A DNA stretch of 64,000 nt from Candidatus Saccharimonadota bacterium (GTDB lineage Bacteria > Patescibacteriota > Saccharimonadia > Saccharimonadales > Saccharimonadaceae). Position 1 is the first letter of the stretch. Every line of letters starts with the position of its first letter. The stretch is from positions 1 to 64,000 of the forward strand of contig JAECRG010000003.1 in assembly GCA_015999875.1 (NCBI GenBank), written 5' to 3'. A program made the translations under genes and the position numbers. This document shows positions 43,851 through 54,021 of this stretch, piece by piece. The notes below the pieces were generated by a model. The model was not told the DNA's origin. It ran no database searches and saw nothing but the letters and a program-made list of their open reading frames with translations.

Positions 43851-45608
43851 TTAAACCGTCACACGGTTCACTTCTTCTAATGTTGTAATACCGTTGAGCG
43901 CTTTAAGGTACCCGTCCTGTTTCATCGTCACCATACCCTGAGAAACTGCCATGCGCTGGATCTCCGCACTTGTTGCTCGAGTGGTGATCAATTTTTGAAT
44001 TTCCTCGCTGATATCCATCACCTCATACAAACCAGCTCGGCCGCTATACCCACCTGGGCTTGCTGGCGTATCCTTACCGGCCGCCAGGTCATAGCTCGCT
44101 TGGCCCGCGAGTGGCAAACTCTCGTATCCCATATCCTCGGCGGCTCGCGCAACCTCTTCTTTTGTCTTTGGAAGTAAGTGGCCGATAGTGGTACCGATGT
44201 TTTGAGTCTCAATAGCCGTAGATTGATAGATGTCACGCTTTTTTGCAGTACGACGCACCAATCGCTGACCAATAACCGTATTGACCGTACTTGCAATCAA
44301 AAATGGCTCGATACCCATGTCAAGAAGTCGCGGCAAGACACCCGCTGCTGAGTTGGTGTGCAATGTGCTAAATACCAAGTGACCTGTAAGTGCAGCCTGT
44401 ACTGCCAAGTTGGCCGTTTCCGAGTCTCGAATCTCCCCTACCATGACTACATCCGGGTCCTGACGCAAGATAGAACGAAGACCGTTTGCGAACGTAAGTC
44501 CTACTTCTGCATTCACCTGAATTTGGTTTACACCATTCATCTTGTACTCTACAGGATCTTCAAGTGTTACGATGTTAATTGATTCATCTTTAATCTCTTT
44601 AATAAGTGCGTACAGGCTTGTTGACTTACCCGAACCGGTCGGACCAGAGGTAAGCACCATGCCGTTTGGACGGTGTACACCTTTTCGGATCGTTCGTAGC
44701 GCACGTCCAGCGTAACCCATCTCTTGAAGATCAAATGTATTGCCCGTCTTATCGAGCAGACGAATCACGACTTGTTCACCCCATATCACTGGGCTTATCG
44801 CGATACGAAGGTCTACCTCTTTGCCTGATACATTAACCCCAAACTGACCATCTTGTGGCACGCGATGCTCATCGATTTTGAGCTCAGAGAGAATTTTGAT
44901 ACGACTTACGAGTGCTGGCTCAATACTCTTCGGTAACTTCATCACTTCGCGAAGGACGCCGTCAATACGGAAACGAATCATCAATACAGTCTCAAGTGGC
45001 TCCACGTGGATGTCGCTGGCACGTGTCTTGATAGCGTACTCCAAAATCGTACTCAATGCCCTACTGATTGGAGAGTCTTGTACGATAGTCTTCACGCTTG
45101 CTGCCGCAGCAGACTGACTCTCCGTCTGAGAAACCTCAGCGGCTTCATCTACAGTGCTTAGATCGGTTTTGTACTGCTCAAGAATATGGCGAACGCTTGT
45201 TTCCGAAGCCATGAACACCTTGATTGGGCGCTGAATTACATTTGCTAGATAGTCTACAGCCTGTACGTTATTCGCATCAATCATTGCGACAGCAAGGCGG
45301 TTTTGTACTTCAGCGAGCGGTACGGCCATAAACCTCTCCGCCGTATCAGCACTCAATAGCGAAAGCACGTCCTGACTAATAAGCGTAGAAGTAAGGTTTA
45401 CATATGGGACGCCGGACACATACGCAATAGAGTGCGTGAGCAACTCTTCATCAATAATCTTTTTTTCTACAAGGACCGCTACAAGTTGGCGATTGGTACT
45501 CATCGCGTCTTGTTCAGCTTCTTCAATAACGCTGCTCGCAACTAACCCTTCCTCTATGAGGACATTCCTGAGTTTATCCTGGATGTCGGTGGTTAGTAAT
45601 GATGACAT
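43851..45608 (-). CDS. pilB: Pilus assembly ATPase PilB
   Basis: A 585-residue GspE/PilB ATPase. The N-terminal MshEN domain (about 1-150) is followed by the core with GPTGSGKSTSLYALIKEI, INIVTLEDPVEY, DPDVVMVGEIRD and GHLVFSTLHT. The usual zinc CxxC...CxxC insertion is not seen; the place reads VRRTAKKRDIYQSTA. It powers pilus extension. It lies 11 nt after the small protein at 45620. Confidence 0.95.
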   Translation of the reverse strand: MSSLLTTDIQDKLRNVLIEEGLVASSVIEEAEQDAMSTNRQLVAVLVEKKIIDEELLTHSIAYVSGVPYVNLTSTLISQDVLSLLSADTAERFMAVPLAEVQNRLAVAMIDANNVQAVDYLANVIQRPIKVFMASETSVRHILEQYKTDLSTVDEAAEVSQTESQSAAAASVKTIVQDSPISRALSTILEYAIKTRASDIHVEPLETVLMIRFRIDGVLREVMKLPKSIEPALVSRIKILSELKIDEHRVPQDGQFGVNVSGKEVDLRIAISPVIWGEQVVIRLLDKTGNTFDLQEMGYAGRALRTIRKGVHRPNGMVLTSGPTGSGKSTSLYALIKEIKDESINIVTLEDPVEYKMNGVNQIQVNAEVGLTFANGLRSILRQDPDVVMVGEIRDSETANLAVQAALTGHLVFSTLHTNSAAGVLPRLLDMGIEPFLIASTVNTVIGQRLVRRTAKKRDIYQSTAIETQNIGTTIGHLLPKTKEEVARAAEDMGYESLPLAGQASYDLAAGKDTPASPGGYSGRAGLYEVMDISEEIQKLITTRATSAEIQRMAVSQGMVTMKQDGYLKALNGITTLEEVNRVTV

Positions 45609-45619
45609 ACGTTCCCCTG

Positions 45620-45946
45620 TTAGTTATTAGTTGTTGGCTTTGTTTCTTCGGTTGTCGCAGCTGGCTCCTGCTCACTGGATGTAGGAGTGGCTACGCACGT
45701 GCTAGAATTAGCAGCAGCTCCGTCCTGCTGGTTTGACTCTACACAAACCTCCACCGTCGGGTTGATTGCCTGGGCGTTGAACACTCGTTTGGCCGGTTGT
45801 TCAAGATCTTCTGATATAGCCTTGGTCTGCTCTACACTTGCTGTTTGCTTCACCTTATCACCCAACAACGACTGCGCCAGCGTAAAGGTGAAGAGCATAC
45901 TTAAAGAAGCGATTAGAATAATCATAGCGATTTCACTGCGTTTCAT
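45620..45946 (-). CDS. Small pilus-locus membrane protein
   Basis: A 108-residue protein with one N-terminal hydrophobic segment (AMIILIASLSMLFTFTLA), a polar region with two Cys, and a Thr/Glu/Pro-rich tail. No family is recognised. It takes the place of pilP in the classic pilMNOP order, between pilO and pilB, and shares one base with pilO. A link between the PilMNO platform and the outside is a guess from position. Confidence 0.7.
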   Translation of the reverse strand: MKRSEIAMIILIASLSMLFTFTLAQSLLGDKVKQTASVEQTKAISEDLEQPAKRVFNAQAINPTVEVCVESNQQDGAAANSSTCVATPTSSEQEPAATTEETKPTTNN

Positions 45947-46626
45947 TATTGTTTCATCTCCTTTTTGGTTAGCTCTAGATTTGGAGCCGGCAGATAATAC
46001 GCAGAGCCAGAAATCTGAAGTGAAACACTTGTGCCCGAGCTAATTGCATTGATCTCTTTCACATTGACCGCTCGAATAGATTTTTCAAGCCGCTGCAATG
46101 CGAGCTTCAACGAATCTGCACTTCCTGAGATGGACGCAGCAAACGCAAGCTCTTTCACTCCATCTGGCGAGTCTTCTTCTGCGACAACCTGCGAATCACC
46201 TGCAGCGGGGTCGATCGATAGAGAATCTACTGTCAGGCCGGGTACACCTGCAAAAAGCTTTTGCTGCAAAGACGCACCCAGAGCTAGCCGATTTTCGTCC
46301 GCCGGTAGCGCATCAAGGATTGACTGTAGAGGACGCGAGTCAGTGCTCAGGCTAACCGTTTTTAATTCCTCGTTTGTATTAAGCTGACGAATACTCGCTT
46401 CAAGCTCATGCACAACCTTGATGTTGCTCTCGATTGTCTGCAGAGTATCTTTTTTCTTGCTAATCACTTCGCCGCCAAAGATAATGTTCTGGATCAGCAT
46501 AAATGCGATGACCACCGTTATACCAAGTGCGCATGATGCACCCGCCACCCAAAACATTACCGTCTTGCGTGTTTTTGCTATTAAATTGCGTTTGCGTATT
46601 ACGCCGTCAATATCTTTTTTCATCAC
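45946..46626 (-). CDS. pilO: PilO-like pilus alignment protein
   Basis: A 226-residue protein with a short cytoplasmic start, one membrane helix (about 22-46), a coiled coil (KKKDTLQTIESNIKVVHELEAS) and a ferredoxin-like outer domain. This is the PilO plan; PilO pairs with PilN in the membrane. It overlaps pilN by 4 nt. Confidence 0.8.
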   Translation of the reverse strand: MMKKDIDGVIRKRNLIAKTRKTVMFWVAGASCALGITVVIAFMLIQNIIFGGEVISKKKDTLQTIESNIKVVHELEASIRQLNTNEELKTVSLSTDSRPLQSILDALPADENRLALGASLQQKLFAGVPGLTVDSLSIDPAAGDSQVVAEEDSPDGVKELAFAASISGSADSLKLALQRLEKSIRAVNVKEINAISSGTSVSLQISGSAYYLPAPNLELTKKEMKQ

Positions 46627-47399
46627 TGTCCTCCGTTCGATCCTGTTGATTCAAATAGTGATCCTGGGAGGCGCTTGTATGAGTCTGTCACGTTGCCTCG
46701 AGCTAGTCCGCGAATACGCAAGATGTCGATCGTCTCATCAAATAACAACGGATTATAGGTAAAGGTTAGGCGGAAGCTTACGGTTTTTCGCTTATCTTTG
46801 TCTGACTCTGAATAGGCAAGATCAGAAAGTGAAACATCCTGTGCTATAAGCTCCGACTTTTCGCCACGCTGTTGCAATACTGGCTCAGACTTAAACTCAT
46901 TTGGAACCGTGTCTTTGTTGGCCGGTATATAGTATAGCTGCATACCCTCGATATTTTTGCGAAATACTTCTGCAGCATCAAATCCACGTTTATCCGTCTG
47001 CACAACCAATGAGATAGTTTTTTCTGTCGAGTCGATCGTAAATGAATTGAAGGTGACACTGTTGTCTGTGTCTTTTGCTGTAGCCTCAAGGAGTACATCA
47101 AATATACGTGACGTCATAGCCTTCTGTTCATGTGTTGCTTGAATACTCTTTAGCTGATTTTGAATGGTAACCATCTTTGCAATATCTGGTTTTTTGCGAA
47201 ACTCTTCGTCTCGATCTTTGATTTGCCCTGTGAGGAATGTTGTGCGCACAGCCTGATAACCAATAGCAACCCCCAGAAGTACAACGATACCCACAGAGGC
47301 AATCATCACAAGAATTGCCGTAGAGATTACAATATTTCGATGCCGCTGCGCGCGAATAAGCTCAAGTTTAACATCAGGAACAAGGTTAATCTGGACCAT
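46623..47399 (-). CDS. pilN: PilN-like pilus alignment protein
   Basis: A 258-residue protein beginning MVQINLVPDVKLELIRAQRH. The INLVP start is the PilN motif that docks on PilM. One membrane helix (about 25-50), a coiled region and an outer domain follow. It starts right after the pilM stop. Confidence 0.88.
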   Translation of the reverse strand: MVQINLVPDVKLELIRAQRHRNIVISTAILVMIASVGIVVLLGVAIGYQAVRTTFLTGQIKDRDEEFRKKPDIAKMVTIQNQLKSIQATHEQKAMTSRIFDVLLEATAKDTDNSVTFNSFTIDSTEKTISLVVQTDKRGFDAAEVFRKNIEGMQLYYIPANKDTVPNEFKSEPVLQQRGEKSELIAQDVSLSDLAYSESDKDKRKTVSFRLTFTYNPLLFDETIDILRIRGLARGNVTDSYKRLPGSLFESTGSNGGQ

Positions 47400-48446
47400 T
47401 TACTCGATCTCCCTTTGCGCCAAGCCTACGGCTGTCGCAAACTCAAATTCTGTTGCCAAAATCTTCTGCTTGTCAGCCTCGGCAATCGCTACTTTTTGCC
47501 ACGGACTTGTCACTTCTGTAGAAAGCTGGGTTTTGCTCGCGATATAATCCGCGAGAAGTGGAATTATCCCAGCATAGCCAGACAAATGTATCTTCGACAC
47601 GGACTCACTCACATATTTGTTTTGGAAAAACTTAATTGATTTCACTATCTCGGCTACGAAATTGTCTAACACACCTTCAATCGCACGAAATACCTGGCCC
47701 TCGAGACGGTCAGGAGCCAAGCCAAACTTAATAACGAATTGCGTTGCCTGATCTTCTTTGATATTGAGGTTTTGCACAATCGCACTTACAAGCGCCTTAA
47801 GGCCCATCGGGAGTGTGCGCACAAGCACAGGTCGATCGCCGACTGTCACAACGATATCTGTCGACATCTCGCCAATATCCAGGATAACATGGGCGCCAGT
47901 AGGCTGATTTGGTAGCAGTGAACGCGTGAGCGCAATAGGATCGGGCTCGGCCGCGATCACGTTAAAGCCCAGTGAATCGATTGTCTCAATTAGCCCTTCC
48001 ACATAATTTTGGGCGGTACTCGCGAGTAATATCTCTTGCTTCTTTGCGTCGTTTGGCGATGGGCCAAGCTTTGCCCAGTCAACCTTCGCATCATCGAGCG
48101 GCATAGGGATATATTGGTCCGCTTGATACTTCAAAGTACTGCGGAGTTCGGCGTCACTCATTGTTGGCACTTCGATAATCGTCGTGAACGTCTTCGTCGA
48201 AGGCAATCCAAGTGCGACGTCTTTGGTATGTATACCCGCCTGCCCTATTGTCGACATCAGGGCGTTGCCAAGTTTTTTGCGACTCTCGGGAGAGTCGCTT
48301 GCCAAGATCTTGGCGTCTAGTCCGGTATACCCGACGTGATCAAGCTTCCAATGCCCTTCTGACACTTTTGATAATTGTACGACGCGTATTGATTTTGTCC
48401 CGATATCAAGCGCAAAGAATTCGCCCAGCCCTTTAAATATATTCAT
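47400..48446 (-). CDS. pilM: Pilus assembly ATPase-like protein PilM
   Basis: A 348-residue actin-fold protein. FFALDIGTKSIRVVQL and HVILDIGEMSTDIVV are the phosphate-binding loops; LSGYAGIIPLLADYIA is the adenosine motif. It sits on the cytoplasmic side and binds PilN. The ATG at 48446 gives the family start; an ATG at 48458 lies within a TATAATG sequence, so TATAAT probably serves as a -10 with almost no leader. Confidence 0.92.
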   Translation of the reverse strand: MNIFKGLGEFFALDIGTKSIRVVQLSKVSEGHWKLDHVGYTGLDAKILASDSPESRKKLGNALMSTIGQAGIHTKDVALGLPSTKTFTTIIEVPTMSDAELRSTLKYQADQYIPMPLDDAKVDWAKLGPSPNDAKKQEILLASTAQNYVEGLIETIDSLGFNVIAAEPDPIALTRSLLPNQPTGAHVILDIGEMSTDIVVTVGDRPVLVRTLPMGLKALVSAIVQNLNIKEDQATQFVIKFGLAPDRLEGQVFRAIEGVLDNFVAEIVKSIKFFQNKYVSESVSKIHLSGYAGIIPLLADYIASKTQLSTEVTSPWQKVAIAEADKQKILATEFEFATAVGLAQREIE

Positions 48447-48502
48447 GTTGCTTATCATTATACATAAGCGTCATACCAGATTGCAAGCGTATTACAGATA
48501 AA

Positions 48503-48533
48503 TCAAAACTCCCGCTTTAAACGGGAGTTTTGA
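48503..48533. terminator. Terminator upstream of pilM
   Basis: Stem TCAAAACTCCCG / CGGGAGTTTTGA with a 7-nt loop, right after the 1121-codon gene. It should limit read-through into pilM. Confidence 0.8.
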
Positions 48534-48545
48534 TGCGTCTATATC

Positions 48546-51500
48546 CTAGTAGCGCGGCGGGAGATCTACTGAGTTTGTCGTGATGTATTTCTTGCTTGCG
48601 CCATCTACATAGTTGGCTGCCCATATATAGGCATCTGGTCGCAAGTTGAAGTTTTCAGCAGGCTCACTCTGGCGAACAGTTGTCTCGTCACCTTGATCCT
48701 TGCCTCCGTTACGTCGCAGCAACAGCTCCTTAGCCGCTACAGGTCCGTTAACCGTCAATGTATTGTCACAAAGACCTCGTGAACGTGGTGTGTTTTCAAT
48801 ACTACCGTTTGGCTGAGCGGTTCGGCAAGTATTTATCAACCCGTTCGGGTTTACCAGCCAGGAGTCAAGCCGTCCAACATTGTGGTCTACGTTAATAGTG
48901 TATGCCGATGTCTCGGTAGCAGGCGCTATCACCACCTGAGAAATCTCTCCAATTGATCCATAGGCTGTTGGAATTTCTATGTTAGAAGCAACATTTATCG
49001 TTGTCCCTGCCTCTGCAAGCAAGATGATTGATCGATTGGCTGGCAACACACTGCTAGCAGTGATTGTGACTGTCGCGTTGTTCGGCTTAAGTTTATATAC
49101 ACCGCTTTCTGGTATCTCAGTAGCCAGGTCGACAGTATCTTTTCCTACTACATCCGCCCTCGCTTGCCCACTCATCGCAGTAAACTGTCGAGCAACTTGG
49201 CCAAATCCAGTGTTTACATCATCGGCATAGCGACCATAGTCAGCCTTGTTAGAACTATTGCGTTTATTTGTAAAGGAGAGTGAGCCAAACTCTTCCAGTA
49301 ATGGCACCGGCATACCAGTTCGATACGAAGCACCGCTACCAAGGTTCACAACAGCACCTGAAGCGATTACACCATATTCAACCCAGCTTCCATAGCGTCG
49401 TAACTCTTTTGGATCAGAAGTCGAAGCGAGGAAATCTTTTGTATTCGTACCAGTAAATACACCGCCGTTTACAATCAGATCTCCGCCACGCACCTGCATG
49501 CTTGGCTTGTAGCCTGAGATGATACATTTTGCTTTTGAAAGATAGCGCTTGTCTTGCTCTGCGTTGTAGTTAGGGTTGTAGTTCACAGCTCCTTGGCGAG
49601 CGGCAGAATTACGATTGCCCCACCATTCGCTACCCTGAAACTTAACATCATTGCCATAGCTATCGTAGTACACTGCGTAGCAATATTTAGTACCCGGCTC
49701 TACCTCTGCAGGTATCTTCTCAGCGATATTATATAGCTCTTGAAGTTTTGCACCGCTACCCATGCGTATTTCGACATCTCGTACTGGAGTACCGTCTGCT
49801 CGCTTTGCGTAGTCACATTGGACCGCGTCAGCAGGCGCAAATTCTGGCCTCCCGTTGTTTGCATTGCTATTTGTCACCTGCGAAACGCTCGCTCGCGTCT
49901 GGCTTGCTGGATCCGTGTCACCATCTGCCAATTTCTGACGCAAGAATGCACATGAATCTGTAGCTCCGGCGAGCTGCGAACCTGTATAGGCAGCCTTCGT
50001 GCCAACGACACGTTTATCGACATCGATAGCATTTGGAATCACACCTGGTTTCATAATGATACGATATACACTTGCACGCGTAAATGATCGATTAGTTCCG
50101 CCTGCATTGTCGTCGTATGTCGGCCCACCACCGTCAGTAGTTGAAGGACGATAGACGTTGGTAGCATCACGAGGAGCGGTTGTTTTTCCTGTATCAAAGC
50201 CTGACTTTTGGTTGTTGATACTTACTTGCACTGTCGAGCCATCGAGCTTATCTCGTCGTGCACCCGGATCTGGATTATTGTCTATGGAGAACTGTGGTGC
50301 GAGCTCATATGGCTTCTTAAGCTTGACGTAGAGGTCTGGGTTAAATTGCTTACCATTTTGTGACAGGGCGTGATTCGTACCGTCCGAGCCTATCAGATAC
50401 GTACCGTTAATACTAAATGTTCCCGAATTATTATAGTCAATTACCCTGTTCGCCAGATGGGTTGGTAGCCGCTTTACGCCATTTGGCTCAATCAAGAAGC
50501 CAAATGCGAAACCGCTCGTATACGTCTCATAGGCCGTCTCCAATGCAGGAAGTCGGAAAGCAACTCCTGCCACTGCCGACCCACTGCCTGGCGCAGCCAC
50601 ATCCGCAGCAGCTCCTGCTGCCGCGATAGCTGTCGCTATTGCAGTATTAACAATCATAGTGCCGACCCCTACCCCATGCAAGAGAGCGTTGATCTGTCCG
50701 ATTATAGGCAGGCCAAACATTGCACTTGCTCCTGCATACGGAAGGACTGCGAAATCACCCATCTTAAATCTGCCTGATCCAGTTACCATCGGCTGAGTAC
50801 CACGCCCATAGCAGTCAAGAAGATCTTTATCATTTATACTACCCGGAGGGTACAGCGTCATACCAGATGCAGAGAATCCTTTTCCATCAATCAGAGTAAT
50901 AGGGGTATAGAGCCAGCCAGGTATAGTAATAGGAATTGCCGTATCGAGCACAGAGAACGCATAAGACGGTACCTTTTTTGTACCCGACAGTGACTCATAG
51001 CACATATCATTGCGTGCAGAATTGTTTTGATTATAGTCACCATTTACGTTGTACTTTACAGTAGCCGGTGCGAGCAACGGTGAGTTAATCAATAGGTTCG
51101 CCGCCGACCCTGCAAGTCCGGCCGAAGACGTATTGATATTACCTACAATCTGTTTAATATCTCCATTTTTTACATCATCTATAACACCACTATTTTGAGA
51201 CAGCAAATCATCGCCAGCGCCAAGTACGCCTTGAAGATTTGTCAGTAATGTTCCGGGATTCAAACTACTAAGCCAGTTACCTGAACCTTGAGGGTTAGTA
51301 AGCGGGCCAGTAATAGCTTGTACCCTTGGGGTGCCGCTAGGAAATATAATTGCCCCCTGCTGGTAGATGAATGGATTAGCAATGAACGGATTTGCTCGGC
51401 TATCACCAATACCAGAATTAGCTAATGGGTTCGTGCCTCCAGCTAGCAGGGAGAGCTGACCAATGTCATACGGTAATTGTTTTGTAAAATACTGCGTCAT

Positions 51501-51911
51501 CCACAACAAATTCGGCACAGGGGTAACTTTGAAATCAAAATCATGCGCATAGCCCACTACGTCACCGCCCATGTTACCCCGCAATCCAGATGCAGGTGTG
51601 TGAGACTGGACAGAGAAGGCCGTATCGGGAGCTTGGTCCCAGTCATACACAGGAGCATTCACTACTGCGTTCACCAGTCCAAAGCTTGCGCCGCCCAATA
51701 GACTTGAGATATTACTCACGGTGCCCAGGGTGCTATAGCAACCATCGTCCCGCATCGACATAGGCGTACTATAAGGAGGGCCGGGTCGTTTATTAGCGGC
51801 TGCTGGCGAGGCGAGCCACATCGCAGAGATAGTACTCACAGAAAAAGCAAGTAGCGTCACAATTACTATGAGAGGTACATTTAATGATTCAATTGCTTTA
51901 CTAATTGACAT
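48546..51911 (-). CDS. Large exported pilus-locus protein of unknown function
   Basis: An 1121-residue protein with an N-terminal membrane or signal segment (VPLIVIVTLLAFSVSTISAMWL) and no C-terminal anchor. The rest is rich in Asn, Gly, Ser and Thr and looks mostly beta. Around residues 440-475 there is an Ala-rich hydrophobic stretch (TAIATAIAAAGAAADVAAPG). At least ten cysteines are spread along it. Its place between a foldase-like gene and pilM suggests a pilus-linked adhesin, in the role of PilY1 in other bacteria. No sequence match to PilY1 is visible. It overlaps the foldase-like gene by 11 nt. Confidence 0.75.
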   Translation of the reverse strand: MSISKAIESLNVPLIVIVTLLAFSVSTISAMWLASPAAANKRPGPPYSTPMSMRDDGCYSTLGTVSNISSLLGGASFGLVNAVVNAPVYDWDQAPDTAFSVQSHTPASGLRGNMGGDVVGYAHDFDFKVTPVPNLLWMTQYFTKQLPYDIGQLSLLAGGTNPLANSGIGDSRANPFIANPFIYQQGAIIFPSGTPRVQAITGPLTNPQGSGNWLSSLNPGTLLTNLQGVLGAGDDLLSQNSGVIDDVKNGDIKQIVGNINTSSAGLAGSAANLLINSPLLAPATVKYNVNGDYNQNNSARNDMCYESLSGTKKVPSYAFSVLDTAIPITIPGWLYTPITLIDGKGFSASGMTLYPPGSINDKDLLDCYGRGTQPMVTGSGRFKMGDFAVLPYAGASAMFGLPIIGQINALLHGVGVGTMIVNTAIATAIAAAGAAADVAAPGSGSAVAGVAFRLPALETAYETYTSGFAFGFLIEPNGVKRLPTHLANRVIDYNNSGTFSINGTYLIGSDGTNHALSQNGKQFNPDLYVKLKKPYELAPQFSIDNNPDPGARRDKLDGSTVQVSINNQKSGFDTGKTTAPRDATNVYRPSTTDGGGPTYDDNAGGTNRSFTRASVYRIIMKPGVIPNAIDVDKRVVGTKAAYTGSQLAGATDSCAFLRQKLADGDTDPASQTRASVSQVTNSNANNGRPEFAPADAVQCDYAKRADGTPVRDVEIRMGSGAKLQELYNIAEKIPAEVEPGTKYCYAVYYDSYGNDVKFQGSEWWGNRNSAARQGAVNYNPNYNAEQDKRYLSKAKCIISGYKPSMQVRGGDLIVNGGVFTGTNTKDFLASTSDPKELRRYGSWVEYGVIASGAVVNLGSGASYRTGMPVPLLEEFGSLSFTNKRNSSNKADYGRYADDVNTGFGQVARQFTAMSGQARADVVGKDTVDLATEIPESGVYKLKPNNATVTITASSVLPANRSIILLAEAGTTINVASNIEIPTAYGSIGEISQVVIAPATETSAYTINVDHNVGRLDSWLVNPNGLINTCRTAQPNGSIENTPRSRGLCDNTLTVNGPVAAKELLLRRNGGKDQGDETTVRQSEPAENFNLRPDAYIWAANYVDGASKKYITTNSVDLPPRY

Positions 51912-52803
51912 AGTCTACCACCCTTATCTCGCTCTTTTCCTTACTTATAATTTCCGCTAGATTATCACGCTTCTTCTGTTCGTACATAACGTTCACGAAG
52001 AACGCACTCTGCTTGTTGAAATCTTGCACCGCAGTCAAACCTGGTTTTTTATCCTTAAGGTAGGGCAACATAAATGCAGGATCGAGCAGCCGAGTATATA
52101 CACCGCCGCCATACCGACTAAGCACAGCGCCGTCATCTTTGCGTATAAAGTACATTCCTGTCTGCGCAGGCTGACCAATATTTTCTTGCTGAGCCTTTTC
52201 TACGGCTGCCACGGTGTCGATAGTCTTATCTGTAAGTTGTGTGTGTATCTTTTTTGCCGCTGTCTGTGCTCGCGCGATAGATCCAGCTTCGTCGTTTGAT
52301 GGTATGACCGGGATATCATAGAGTACGACTCCCCAACCATCATTGTCGGAAAGCTGCACAAAACTACTAAATGCAACATTATAGAGTCGAAGCTTTGTAA
52401 AATCGTCGTTTGCGGTCCTCAAAGCTTCAATACTTCCGCCAAGCTCTGAAGCAGAGACCACAAGATCTTGCCTGCTCAATTCTGCGTACGCCTCGGGAAC
52501 GGCAAGATTGTGCTTTTCAGCAGAGATCTTGTTCTTTTCATAATCAATTATTTGCTGCTTAACGGTAGCTACTGGGGTATTTGTTTTTTTACCAAGCTCA
52601 ACGTATTCGTCAAACTGCTCCTTGCTGACCTCTCGACCTCCGATAACAAGCGCCGCAGGCGTTGCAATGTTTGTTGCCTTGAGCAAAAAGAACACTACTG
52701 CAACCAATACAAGCACCGCAACAGCTAGGCTTACGCCTATAATTAATGAGCCTTTTTTCAGGCCCTTCTTGTCGTTTTTATCTTCACGCAGGTTATCACT
52801 CAT
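51901..52803 (-). CDS. Membrane-anchored SurA_N-like protein
   Basis: A 300-residue protein with a basic inside start, one membrane helix (about 18-43) and an outer helical region (ALVIGGREVSKEQFDEYVELG) like the SurA/PpiC N-terminal part. No PPIase core motif is clear in the C-terminal half. It overlaps the start of the 1121-codon gene by 11 nt, so it may be its dedicated foldase. GGAGTGG lies upstream of the ATG at 52803. Confidence 0.75.
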   Translation of the reverse strand: MSDNLREDKNDKKGLKKGSLIIGVSLAVAVLVLVAVVFFLLKATNIATPAALVIGGREVSKEQFDEYVELGKKTNTPVATVKQQIIDYEKNKISAEKHNLAVPEAYAELSRQDLVVSASELGGSIEALRTANDDFTKLRLYNVAFSSFVQLSDNDGWGVVLYDIPVIPSNDEAGSIARAQTAAKKIHTQLTDKTIDTVAAVEKAQQENIGQPAQTGMYFIRKDDGAVLSRYGGGVYTRLLDPAFMLPYLKDKKPGLTAVQDFNKQSAFFVNVMYEQKKRDNLAEIISKEKSEIRVVDYVN

Positions 52804-52915
52804 CCCTACTACCACTCCTTCGTCGATTTGCGAACTGATTTCATAAATGACATTCCTTGGCGCTAGTATACTATGCTAGTGCTTAGGAAGTAAAGCTATT
52901 TTACCCCTTTTCGTG

Positions 52916-52921
52916 TATAAT
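52916..52921 (+). promoter_or_regulatory. ychF -10 box
   Basis: TATAAT ending 12 nt before the ychF ATG, which leaves a leader of about 6 nt with no ribosome site. Confidence 0.55.
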
Positions 52922-52933
52922 ACATAACTGATT

Positions 52934-54016
52934 ATGAGTTCACTTTCCATCGGCATCGTAGGCCTACCAAACGTCGGCAAATCAACACTATTCAATGCAC
53001 TGACCAACAATGATATATTGGCAGCAAATTATCCATTCGCCACTATCGAACCGAATACAGGTATCGTACCTGTGCCCGACGCACGACTCGATGTGCTACA
53101 AAATATGTATTCAGCAGAGAAGCTTATCCCTGCAACAGTGACATTCGTAGATATCGCAGGTCTCGTAGAGGGTGCAAGCAAAGGCGAAGGACTCGGCAAC
53201 AAATTCCTTGCAAACATCCGCGAATGCAACGCGATTGTACATGTAGTACGTGCGTTTGAAAACGATGACATACTTCGTCACGACGAAGGCAAGGTAAATC
53301 CGAAAGCGGATATTGAGATTATCAATACTGAACTCATCCTGTCTGATATGCAATCGATCGAAAATCGCCTGCCAAAACTCCAGAAAGAAGCGAAAGCTAG
53401 ACCGGCTGCACGCGAGCAAGCTAGCTATTTGGAGTCGCTTCTACGACATCTAGAATCTGGCACACCTCTCTCGGCACTTCCTTCACTTGATCATGAGCTG
53501 ATTGCCGACATGCACCTCCTCACAGCGAAACCTGTCATATATCTCTTTAACGTTGATGAGACTACACTTACTGACGAAGCTAAGCACCAGGAGCTCACTA
53601 CACTAGTCGCTCCAGCCCGAACAATTTTTGTGTGCGCCAAGGTAGAAGAAGAAGTAAAGGATCTCCCAGAAGAAGATGCGCTTGAACTCCTCGAGAGCTA
53701 TGGCATCAAAGACACTGGCCTCAACCAGCTCATAAAAGCAGCTTATGACACACTCGGTCTACAAAGCTACCTGACAGCCGGACCAAAAGAAGTGCGAGCC
53801 TGGACAATACACCAGGGTGACACCGCCCCACAGGCTGCCGGTGTAATTCATACAGATTTCGAACGTGGTTTCATCGCTGCACAAATCGTCAGCTACCCAG
53901 ATCTTGTCGAAGCCGGCTCAGAGTCAGCCGCACGAAGTACTGGCAAAATTCGCACCGAAGGCAAGACATATGTTATGCAGCCAGATGACGTAGTTGAATT
54001 TCGCTTTAACGTCTAG
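52934..54016 (+). CDS. ychF: Ribosome-binding ATPase YchF
   Basis: A 360-residue Obg-family P-loop protein. GLPNVGKSTLFNALTNN (G1), DIAGLVEGASKGEGLGN (G3) and a C-terminal TGS domain (RTEGKTYVMQPDDVVEFRFNV) are present. The G4 NKxD reads FNVDE, which is why YchF prefers ATP. It binds ribosomes and takes part in stress responses. Single rightward gene between leftward units. Confidence 0.96.
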   Translation: MSSLSIGIVGLPNVGKSTLFNALTNNDILAANYPFATIEPNTGIVPVPDARLDVLQNMYSAEKLIPATVTFVDIAGLVEGASKGEGLGNKFLANIRECNAIVHVVRAFENDDILRHDEGKVNPKADIEIINTELILSDMQSIENRLPKLQKEAKARPAAREQASYLESLLRHLESGTPLSALPSLDHELIADMHLLTAKPVIYLFNVDETTLTDEAKHQELTTLVAPARTIFVCAKVEEEVKDLPEEDALELLESYGIKDTGLNQLIKAAYDTLGLQSYLTAGPKEVRAWTIHQGDTAPQAAGVIHTDFERGFIAAQIVSYPDLVEAGSESAARSTGKIRTEGKTYVMQPDDVVEFRFNV

Positions 54017-54021
54017 TTAAA

